Part shown: positions 56,530 to 64,000 of the stretch, piece by piece
Position numbering within the stretch: position 1 is the first letter of the stretch
How the letters are laid out: every line of letters begins with the position of its first letter
Assembly (NCBI GenBank): GCA_950022655.1
Contig: OX465590.1
Location: 44,413,718 to 44,477,717, forward strand
From: Alentia gelatinosa
Lineage: Eukaryota > Annelida > Polychaeta > Phyllodocida > Polynoidae
Direction of reading: 5' to 3'
DNA length: 64,000 nt
Program-made: the position numbers and the translations under genes
The notes under the pieces: model-generated
Told to the model about the DNA's origin: nothing
Database searches by the model: none
Seen by the model: the letters and a program-made list of their open reading frames with translations, nothing else

Positions 56530-57186
56530 GCTCCATAGGCTTAGTATAGAGACTCCGTATTAGGTGGGTAATAATATGAAGAAACGTCACGAGTTTGAGT
56601 CTGAGTTTATTTATGTCATGCATTTTGTTGGCTTCGTAATATCACTCGTCTTCGACTCGTGAAATTGCAGAGCCAACAAAATGTGTAACATAAATAAACT
56701 CAAACTCAAAAGAGTGGCGTCTAGATTTTATCCTACCCCATTTCCACATTTTTTCAGCATTAGAAAGTAGTGACATAAAGAACACTTTATGTCACACCTG
56801 TGACATAAAGAAATCCCATGTTAAGTCTATGGAGTTTTTTTTATTAGGGGTAGGATAAACACACAATATTACCATGATTTCGATCTGAGTGGCCGTATTC
56901 TCCGCGTAGTTGACGAGTATTGCGTAGCGTCAACTACAAGGAGAATACAGCCACACAGATCGAAATTATGGTAATGTTGTATTTATTACTCACTTATTTT
57001 TAGATTTAGGCATTAAATATGATCGTTAGAAAACTTTTCAACGTAATTAAGAAGTTATGTTTGGGACTACTTTCATCTCAAAAATCCGTATCCTCCTAGG
57101 AGGGTACGGAGCTCCGTATCCTCCTCAGTAGCGATCTGTAATCTCCATAGGCTTAGTATAGAGACTCCGTATCAGGTGGGTAATAA
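56530..57186. repeat. Family G copy 2 with nested family A copy 3
   Basis: 56530-56575 has CTCCATAGGCTTAGTATAG and TATTAGGTGGGTAATAA; 56578-56858 is an inverted family A copy; 56870-56985 is the family G palindrome (GATTTCGATCTGAGTGGCCG); and 57100-57186 repeats the family G end. The 57186 end lies about 16 bases inside the intron after the lectin exon 57203-57395. Confidence 0.8.
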
Positions 57187-57202
57187 AGTACAAATAACTT
57201 AC

Positions 57203-57395
57203 ACCTCGCCCACGACGAACGTATTCTCTATGACATTGTGTATCTCAGGAAGGTGAGCATTGTCCGCTGTACACTGCTCTACACTCTCCGCCCAGTCCTT
57301 TTTGGTGGTGTAGTACTTGAAGCACACACCATGTGTGTCATCATGGGTGTATGTGTCAGGGCACTCTATGGTATCCACAGAATCTACTACCCAAC
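57203..57395 (-). CDS. C-type lectin-like domain, N-terminal-half exon (module 1)
   Basis: A 193-base exon coding GWVVDSVDTIECPDTYTHDD, then GVCFKYYTTKKDWAESVEQC and AHLPEIHNVIENTFVVGE. Cysteines at CPDT, GVCF and EQC plus the DW..S...C helix identify the first half of a long-form CTLD. Acceptor GATATCTTTCACAG before 57395; donor GAGGT|GTAAGT at 57202. Phase 1 in and 2 out, matching the C-half at 54208. No signal peptide exon was found upstream within the window before the retrotransposon. Could be part of a multi-CTLD receptor or a secreted lectin. Confidence 0.9.
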
Positions 57396-57496
57396 CTGTG
57401 AAAGATATCAACAAATTATTCTGTTAGTAGCATATATATGTCTATGTTGATTGCCTCGGTCTCTGTGGTTCATAAGAGAAGAGAATGGATGTAAAT

Positions 57497-57735
57497 GTTA
57501 TGACCCATGTCGTATTTATATCCGTATGACACCTAGGTGACGTACGGGGTATTACTATATACCTGTGGTAGTATATCCTACACATACGGCCCGCTCCTAC
57601 CCATGTCATATTTATATCCGTATGACACCTAGGTGACGTACGGGGTATTACTATATACCTGTGGTAGTATATCCTACACATACGGCCCGCTCCTACTCAT
57701 GTCGTATTTATATCCGTATGACACCTAGGTGACGT
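57497..57735 (+). repeat. ~118-bp tandem duplication with palindromic motifs
   Basis: Two full units and part of a third: CATGTCGTATTTATATCCG, TATGACACCTAGGTGACGTA and CGGGGTATTACTATATACC, TGTGGTAGTATATCCTACAC. Each has short inverted repeats. Confidence 0.88.
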
Positions 57736-57779
57736 ACGGGGCATGTATGTGGCATACGGGGCATGTACGGCAGCGAAAT

Positions 57780-57960
57780 CCAAAAACTAGCCCAGAAGAA
57801 AAGTTAAAAATTGGATATTTTAAGGTATCTAATGATACGATAACAGGGATACAGTGTTTGTATGTGATAAATACTTGGTAAAATTGACGATAAAACGAAC
57901 CTCTGCCTTTGGCATCGGTTCGTTTTATTGTCAATTTTACCAAGTATTTATCACGTGCCA
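57780..57960. repeat. Palindrome (TACTTGGTAAAATTGACG)
   Basis: GTGATAAATACTTGGTAAAA and TTGACGATAAAACGAACC pair with GGTTCGTTTTATTGTCAATT and TTACCAAGTATTTATCACG around TCTGCCTTTGGCATC. Confidence 0.88.
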
Positions 57961-57984
57961 CAGTACGCCACAGTAGCCCTCTTT

Positions 57985-58101
57985 CCGTATATTACGGAGT
58001 CTCCATAGAAAATGTATAGCACACCTGGAAACAGCTACCTGGAGATTCTGGTATGTCGGAATCTCCTGCAGGAGATTCCGGAAAAATAGTCCTGTCCAAT
58101 A
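57985..58101 (+). repeat. Left part of a family H-like element, interrupted by the retrotransposon
   Basis: TATTACGGAGTCTCCATAGA, AAATGTATAGCACACC and AAAAATAGTCC resemble the family H left part. The YR retrotransposon begins directly after it. Confidence 0.5.
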
Positions 58102-58229
58102 ATTATGAACAAGCTGCGCTGCCCTTTAAAACAATTTTATTACTAGAATAAAACATGTTGATAAATTCATGATACAATGTGAATTAAAAATTAGATATAC
58201 ATAAAATTGTTCATGACTTGTTATAAGCC
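58102..58229 (-). repeat. Split direct repeat B2
   Basis: 128 bases, ATTATGAACAAGCTGCGCTG to GACTTGTTATAAGCC, differing from B1 by a few substitutions. It forms the outer 3' end of the element. Confidence 0.92.
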
Positions 58230-58334
58230 GTAAAAATACAGTGATAGAGAAAATAATAAATATAATAAAAAATGAGTCACAGAGACATAAGTATGTAAAT
58301 ATACAGAGTGTAGCCCTAGGTGTGGGCGGGTGGG

Positions 58335-58400
58335 TAAAAAAGTTGTAAGATATGAAGTTGATATACGTCCGTTCGATGTGAAGCGAAGAAGCGGACTGAG
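58335..58400 (-). repeat. Split direct repeat A2
   Basis: AAAAAAGTTGTAAGATATGA and AGTTGATATACGTCCGTTCG recur at 63952-64000 (A1) with one base difference in the visible 49 bases. A2's upper limit cannot be set because A1 is cut. Confidence 0.88.
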
Positions 58401-58507
58401 TGTCAGGTGATATGCTAATAATATGCTAATGACCTGTTGTTAGGTCGTGGTTATAAGTATAGAGGGCGCCAGCGTCAAAATTACCATCAATTTGCAATTA
58501 CTCTACA

Positions 58508-58635
58508 ATTATGCACAAGCTGCGCTGCCCTTTAAAACAATTTTATTACTAGAATAAAACATGTTGATAAATTCATGATACAATGTGAATTAAAAAGTAG
58601 ATATACATAAAATTGTTCATGACTTGTTATAAGCC
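58508..58635 (-). repeat. Split direct repeat B1
   Basis: Internal partner of B2. Its first 19 bases (58635-58617) overlap the end of the recombinase frame. Confidence 0.92.
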
Positions 58636-59567
58636 AAGGATGATGAGATTGCTGTTGCTGTGTGGGGCGTGATGGTCTTGGGCACGTACGAACGTAGGCC
58701 CGGAACAGATGACCATGCGCCGTGTGCCATGATATGCTCATCTGTTACCCCGACAGCAGCAGCTTGTCGGGCCCCCATTCTGCGAAGGCTGTGTAGAGTG
58801 AAAGAGTTGGGTTGTGGATGACCAATAGCCCGCAGGCCGGTTCTGCAGAGGGATAGTATTCCCTCCGGCCGGAGTCCTCTTCCCTTACTATCCACGAAGG
58901 CGGGAGATGTGGGGAGGGCCGAAAATTTCTGAACATAGGAGTTCCATGCTCCGATCGGGCAGTAAGTCCCTCCTGCCGCATAGATTGGGATCGTAAAAGC
59001 ACGCGCGGCGCCCGTGGTCTTGGTCGACGTCACAGTAATGAGAAGTGATTGTTCGGCGGTTCGGATATCTCCGCGGGATAACGTATGTGGTGACGCTCCC
59101 GCCGGCCCCGTCATAAGTAAGTTTGATTGGCGGAGCAAAGATGTGTAGCCCATCAACAGGAGGGTCCGCGCGGGGAGGCCGTCAAGGCCAAGGCTCATTA
59201 AGACATCCAGGAGGCGTTTGAAGCACTCCATCGAGAGGACCGGTGCGGGGTCAGGCTTATGAGTGGACAGTTTTGTGACGCCTTGTAGGGCCCGCTCCAC
59301 CTGGGGATGGGTGAATATGGCCACATCCTTGCCCAGCATCCTTAAGAAGGTTCGTGCCCCTGAGAGGTAGTTCCGTATGGAGGCGGGGGATTTAAAGGAA
59401 TTAGCCAAAAGTTGAATGTATAAGGCCATCTGGATGGGTGAAGGCGATGCGTAGTTGTGCTGGTGGACTGTCATGAAGCGCATGTATGTTTCGGCCTGGC
59501 GCTGAAGATTCCCATGCGTGCCTGGGGCGGTGGCTGTGGTCCACGATGTTTCTAGTTGGCGCGCCAA
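58617..59567 (-). CDS. Tyrosine recombinase of the retrotransposon
   Basis: The enzyme would join the circular DNA copy to the genome by site-specific recombination. The ~316-residue open frame has an N-terminal SAM-like part (about 20-100) and a catalytic part. The tetrad is visible: Arg146 in SLLRQSNLL, probable Lys183, His259 and Arg262 in LHSLRR, the GAW box at 283-285, and Tyr294 in LRSYVP. The first codon shown is TTG, not ATG; the frame stays open upstream to about 59588, where CTTTCTCTTGCCTTACAG resembles a 3' splice site, so it may be expressed by splicing or as part of a polyprotein. No stop interrupts it. Confidence 0.88.
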   Translation of the reverse strand: MARQLETSWTTATAPGTHGNLQRQAETYMRFMTVHQHNYASPSPIQMALYIQLLANSFKSPASIRNYLSGARTFLRMLGKDVAIFTHPQVERALQGVTKLSTHKPDPAPVLSMECFKRLLDVLMSLGLDGLPARTLLLMGYTSLLRQSNLLMTGPAGASPHTLSRGDIRTAEQSLLITVTSTKTTGAARAFTIPIYAAGGTYCPIGAWNSYVQKFSALPTSPAFVDSKGRGLRPEGILSLCRTGLRAIGHPQPNSFTLHSLRRMGARQAAAVGVTDEHIMAHGAWSSVPGLRSYVPKTITPHTATAISSSLAYNKS

Positions 59568-59617
59568 GACAGGGTTGTTACCATCTGTAAGGCAAGAGAA
59601 AGATGGGTTATCCTTAT

Positions 59618-62071
59618 TTACGTGGGTGATAGTACATACATTAATTTAACAGGAGGACATCTTATTAAGCCTTTATCCTTTGCCAGCTCTAATGCGATCT
59701 TCGCCTTATTGCTGTCAAAGTGCGCGCGTGATAGCGCGTCTGCTAGTATTAGATTCTTTCCAGGTTCGTGTGTGATACATATTTCCACGTCATTTAGCGC
59801 CTCGATAAGGGCTATTTCGCGCGCGCATGCCACCAGTGTTTTGTCTCTCGTGCGCCCCGATGTTAAAGCATAAGTTGCCACGGTATTGTCCGTAAGCAGG
59901 TGTATGATGTGCCCTCGACTATTCGGGGGAAGCAGTGTTTTGATGGCCATGACACAATTAACAGCTTCCATTTGTGAGATATGGTGGCGGTCAGCGTATT
60001 CAGGTGGTACAGGGGTGCTATAGTATTGTCCTGTCGCTTCGCAGTTACCACCCATACCTCTAGGGCAAGCGTCGCATTCGATTTGCAATACCGGTCGTTC
60101 TATCACCATGAGTTTCTTGCCATTTGATGATGAAGCGAAGTCGACAAACCACTGAATGTCTTTTTTGCATTCCTCAGTGATGCGTGTAGGTCCATTTTCT
60201 TCTGCCTGTCTCAGCAACTCCAGTATGCGCGACATGTATTTTCTGGCCGGCGGGATGCACTGGCTTATGTGGTTGAGACGCCCGCACAGGCTTTGCAGAT
60301 CTCTCTTAGTCGCATGTAGGTGCGTGATCCACGATTTGCACTCATCGACCACTGCTCGAAGCTTTTCTTCCGGTATTGTTATTTCCATATCAATTGTATC
60401 GAATGTCATCCCCAACCAACTTAGTCGCGTCGTTGGAAAGACAGACTTGTTGGGCGCAATCTCAACTCCCAGGGTTTCACAGAGCTTCTCGAAGCCTACG
60501 AACGACTGTGTGGCCTTCCTGAAATCGGCATGTACGCCCACAAAATCGTCTACATAGGCCATCGTCGGGACGTGGTACTGAGTGTTCATTATCCATGTAA
60601 TGGCGTTGGAGACTCGCTGTTGGGCCCCTCCCGAAAATCTGCAACCGAAATAGGGGCAAACGTCCACGTATATTTCGCCCTCGTGTTGCAGGCCCAGGAG
60701 GGGATAATCCAGGGGGTCGACGCACAACTGGCGGTAGGCCCTCTGTAGGTCGGCCTTCCAAATAAGTGATCCGCGTCCCGCATTGGTGATCAAGGCTGCC
60801 AGGTCTGCGATGGAAGGTAGCGAGTAACACACATCTGCCCCCTGGAAACAGTTCTTGGGATACCATCATTGACACTTTGGCCCTTAGGATAACTAAGATC
60901 CATTATAACTCGTCGATCATCCGATCCTAGTTTTGGCCGGGTCAACAGTGGACTTAACTGCGTCCAAGGGAAAAAAGGATCTGCCCGAAACGGACCAAGC
61001 ATAGCCCCAAGTCGGCACTCCTTTTTTATGAAATCGTCGACCGCCTTTGGGTGTGCCTGCGCAGTCGCGTGGTTTTTCCTAGTTGGGGTTGGCAGTTGCT
61101 TTGCTGAATATGAGGACGGCCAGCCGTACCTGAGAAACTGCACCATGTCATTGTCGTGGTAATTCGCCAACATAATATCCCATTGCATTGTTGCATTTCA
61201 TATTAGAAGGGATCTGAATTCGAGCATCGAGATAATTTGGGATGCCGGTTTGCCGCACAGCTTCGTATATGTCCATATGTTCCTTTGCTGCCCTATTTGC
61301 GCATCGGGAAGGGTATGGCCATTCGGACAGGACCATTTCCCTATACTTCTCAGGATGTAATTTGCGGGCCCGCGTCGGCGCCTCCAGTGGCCCAGTGGCG
61401 GAAACGTCTTCGTGGTTTGTCAGGTGCGCTCCCGAAGCTTGTTTTACGGGCGTGCTTGTTTTCGGGGCCCGAACCCTTTGCTCTTCACTATGGTGGTGCT
61501 CCACGGCGTTGCGACCTTCTCCGGGGCGAGAGATGATGGAGATGCTTGATGGCTGACTCCTGTGGGAATGTTCGCCAGGTAATCCCACTGTGGGTTGAGA
61601 TGGGTGTCCTGTTCCTCCAGCAGAAATACGTCCCTGGCATCCCGTTACTCCAGGTGGGACACTCCAGGGGCCATTTGTGTGTGATGACTGTCCCTCCCGT
61701 CGATCATCCATGTGATCCAAATCATGTGCACCTGTGTCGACTGTGTGGGCTAGTGGCTGCTTTGGCTCAGTTCCCTTACTGGGGCCGTCCTTCCCAAACA
61801 CAGGTGGTCCGAAGCCCAGTACGGGTGCCGCAGCAATGCATGACATGTCTTTATCAAATAAACATTGACTTTCGCGTTTCAGTGCTTGTGCTAAAGATTT
61901 GTGGTCGGATCTGGAAGTTTCATCCATGTCCAGGGCTGACCTAGAGAAAGCCGTGTTGAGGCGGTGTGTGTCAAAGGGACGCCGGCTGGCCCCGGCTCGT
62001 ATGTGTATCGCTGGTGCTGAAACGTAGCATAAAAAAGTATGTTGTGGGTGTACGAGCCTTTGACGATACAA
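59618..62071 (-). pseudogene. Reverse transcriptase/RNase H region, frameshifted
   Basis: It would copy the element's RNA to DNA. The long frame 60832-59618 carries RT fingers/palm with LIWKADLQRAYRQL, the catalytic YVDD (about residues 93-96) and SWLGMTFD. A DIRS-type RNase H follows, with acids Asp254 (ECDACPRG), Glu289, Asp315 (LLTDN) and Asp365 (ADALSR). The N-terminal RT part (LRYGWP..., RRVIMDLSYP) lies in another frame at 61188-60790, and the preceding spacer (62071-61148) is back in the first frame. Two changes, near 61150-61190 and 60790-60860, therefore break it. Codons TTG/CTG rather than ATG open some segments. Confidence 0.85.
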
Positions 62072-62818
62072 GAAACTTAAGGGCGTAGGTAGTGTAGCAT
62101 AAGAAATCGTTCATTTTGAAAATGTCGTCCATTTTGCCATCGATTTATCGTCCCGAAAGACACCTTTAGAGTTGTCGTAGAGAATATCAAACTCGTTATT
62201 CATGCACTGAATTTCATTCAAATTAAGATATATTTTTGAACAGAGAATCATTTATGTATAATTGTACTGCGTGTGTACCAAATTTCATTATTCTATAAGG
62301 ATCAACCTGTTTGTGAGAAACATTTCACAATTCGAGCTGATAGACAGGGACTGCACCACTCGGCTTGCTTTTCTCAGAAATACCACTGCATCGCTCGATG
62401 CGTATCGGCGTTTATATAGAAAATGTACTTAATGATAAAGCTGATGCCAACGACTAGTTTTATGCTACCCTGAATGGAAACGGTCGTCTAGGATGTCGTT
62501 CATCATTCGATATGTCGTATCGTCCAGCCTTATAGACGACAAAATATTATTCAACGGCCCCGGCTGTTGCGTCACTGAGGTTGTGGCACATGCGCAGATC
62601 TTTGTTTACACTTCGTGTGTTTGTCAACACACGCACGTGGCCTACATCGAGCGTGGCCGAGTTTACATCACAACCTGATACATAGCCTGACTTTACAGCG
62701 AAACCATGTGATACAATTGCATTTGAGATTGATACATTATCATTTTTAACTTTACATACATTGTTCATATGTTTTCTTGTAGAGTTGTAAAAAACCCTAG
62801 ACTTGAACTTGCGGTTGC
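62072..62818. other. Retrotransposon interval between gag and pol, no clear domain
   Basis: A minus-strand frame at 62768-62547 has no recognised motif. The region is AT-richer than the ORFs on either side and could hold an intron or decayed linker. Confidence 0.4.
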
Positions 62819-63895
62819 TTATTGTCCAAACCCCGGTGCCTGTTTTCCTGTTGCGCGGCAGTTTGCTTTGCTATGAGGATACATAGCCCCTTTTCCTGTC
62901 AAGCATGCCGTACATATGTGCAAGCGTCGTACTCCTGCGACTACGTTGTGGTTATCTTCTGGGCAATCACCTGTTTGAAATTGGGTGCATGGTGGTCCTG
63001 GTCTCGCTCGTGCGACGTGTGGCGTGAGGTCGAGTTGGTTAGAATGCTGCTTCGACGACCTATCCTGCGGCTTTACTTGGTGTGCTGCTATGTGTGCGAG
63101 TCAAGTTTGAAGGCGATCAATCACGTAGGTACTAGTCCAGCTTATCTTCCCCTGGAAGACTCGCTCGCACACCTCTTCAGAGAAGGTGCGCACATTGCTC
63201 CATGTGAACGTGCGCGCGTCGTCCACGACATTTTCCAAGTGGGCCTGCATGGCCTCCCTCGTCTCATCGTCCACTGCCCCCTTCATCAACTGAAAGAAGC
63301 CGTGGACGTATTCCGCGATTGACAGATCATCCAGTGTGGTTTTCGCTCATTTCGGCCCGCGAAACACAAAATGATGCGGTGAGTACGCCATACCTTTGAT
63401 CTCAGGGTTGAGGGCCTGCTTGACTGCTTTGGCGACGCGATCCGCCGCCTCCTCGTGTAGATGAAGCTCACCGATTCGTTCGGGGTAGTATCCAGCCCTG
63501 TTTACGTGGTTTGAGTGGTGGTAGATTGCGTGCCTGTCCGGCACCAAACTGGTCACGGATGGCCGGCGGTCTAGGGGCCGCTGCCGTTGCTCCCTAGGCG
63601 TCTGGTCTGACGGTTGCGTGTCGGCTGTAGTGCGGTCCTTAACCAGTTGGGATAGCATTTGCGTTATCCCGTCCAGTCTAGTATCAATGGAGTCCACTCT
63701 ACCTGCGACCTGCCGTATTGACGAAGCGTTGTCTTTGGCGGTGGGCTTTTGCTGCCTTGTAGTTGTGGCACCGGCGTCATTGTCTGCTTCGCGGGCGCCA
63801 TCTTGATTTTCGGCTTGCATGCTTGCAGCTTTTATAATCCTTGCGATGCTTCTTCTCTTCTTCTGGACAGACAAGGGCTGTTTTCTGTGTGGCAT
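62819..63895 (-). pseudogene. gag-like protein with Cys/His zinc knuckle, two in-frame stops
   Basis: A nucleic-acid-binding structural protein is expected first in such elements. One frame runs from an ATG at 63895 through a basic N-terminus, a coiled-coil-like stretch (SIRQVAGRVDSIDTRLDGIT) and a helical region, to a Cys/His cluster at 62989-62858 (CTQFQTGDC, then HICTAC, H and C), ending with TAA at 62819. TGA stops at 63349-63347 and 63103-63101 interrupt it, with no change of frame. Both could have come from CGA by CpG decay. A possible 3' splice site (TTTACACAG) precedes the start. Confidence 0.75.
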
Positions 63896-63951
63896 TCCCT
63901 TTGGGAACTTTGACTTCAAATCTTTTGTAAAAACTGTGTAAATAAAGGTAT

Positions 63952-64000
63952 AAAAAAGTTGTAAGAGATGAAGTTGATATACGTCCGTTCGATGTGAAGC
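63952..64000 (-). repeat. Split direct repeat A1 (cut by window end)
   Basis: AAAAAAGTTGTAAGAGATGA through GTTCGATGTGAAGC matches A2. It is the 5' end of the element on the minus strand, and the outer limit lies beyond the window. Confidence 0.88.

Larger units (their letters stand above)
58102..64000 (-). mobile_element. Tyrosine-recombinase retrotransposon with split direct repeats (PAT/Ngaro-like)
   Basis: Read on the minus strand the order is A1 (to 63952, cut by the window end), gag-like frame, RT/RNase H, tyrosine recombinase, B1 (58635-58508), A2 (reaching 58335), B2 (58229-58102). B1 and B2 are 128 bases and almost identical. The A copies share AAGTTGATATACGTCCGTTC and flanks. A1-ORFs-B1-A2-B2 is the arrangement known for PAT-like and Ngaro elements, which integrate by recombinase rather than DDE integrase. 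No methyltransferase domain is seen after the RNase H, which leans to Ngaro-like. Coding damage makes it non-autonomous now. Confidence 0.9.

Noticed and set aside
62547..62768. Minus-strand frame between gag and pol as an extra retrotransposon protein
   Set aside because: No recognisable motif, it is not in the gag frame, and it is in an AT-rich linker. It could not be supported.

Overview
This window looks like repeat-rich nuclear DNA from an invertebrate animal. The evidence is: split coding exons with GT-AG borders, tRNA-derived SINEs with target-site duplications, degenerate TTAGGG telomere-like repeats, a tyrosine-recombinase retrotransposon, and many short inverted-repeat elements. A lophotrochozoan such as a mollusc is plausible, but that is inference. 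No bacterial operon, rRNA gene, CRISPR array or intact cellular single-exon gene was seen.

Cellular coding content is small. On the minus strand between 57395 and 48021 lie four exons that form two complete C-type lectin-like domains (CTLDs). The order is N-half (57395-57203), C-half (54208-54018), N-half (51710-51530), C-half (48220-48021). Reading phases match throughout (1 to 2, then 2 to 1), so each N+C pair is a symmetrical module with six cysteines. They belong either to one multi-domain lectin gene or to two tandem genes whose other exons are outside the window or not recognised. Short GC-rich segments around 29800-30040 and 30970-31140 are weak exon candidates.

The right end (58102-64000, minus strand) is a decayed retrotransposon of the split-direct-repeat tyrosine-recombinase type (PAT/Ngaro-like). 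It has a gag-like ORF with a Cys/His knuckle and two TGA stops, a reverse transcriptase/RNase H ORF with two apparent frame shifts, an open recombinase ORF, and terminal repeats in the order A1-ORFs-B1-A2-B2. The window cuts A1.

The remainder is repeats. Tandem arrays include 72 bp (3031-3915), 37 bp (4200-5490), 84 bp (5491-6610), 63 bp (12541-13510), 24 bp (15665-16255), 46 bp (19104-19665 and 51722-53750), 23 bp (20912-22432), about 78 bp (23700-25020), GT-rich units (25290-28400), 62 bp (28677-29114), GGGGGAGATAT-like (30040-30780), 70 bp (31225-32075), a 15 bp G-rich minisatellite (32236-34165) and 40 bp (45895-46860). Between them lie many short non-autonomous elements, including piggyBac-like copies with TTAA duplications, a Harbinger-like copy with a TAA duplication, and a 9 bp-duplication element. 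A large set of palindromic elements shares a left-end signature, TTATCCTACCCC or a variant followed by CCATAGGCTTAACAT.

The most interesting theme is that several tandem arrays appear to be amplified ends or cores of these dispersed elements. Repeat junctions also lie within about 10-17 bp of splice sites of three of the four lectin exons. The palindromic signature family and its tandem offspring are the best candidate for something not well described.
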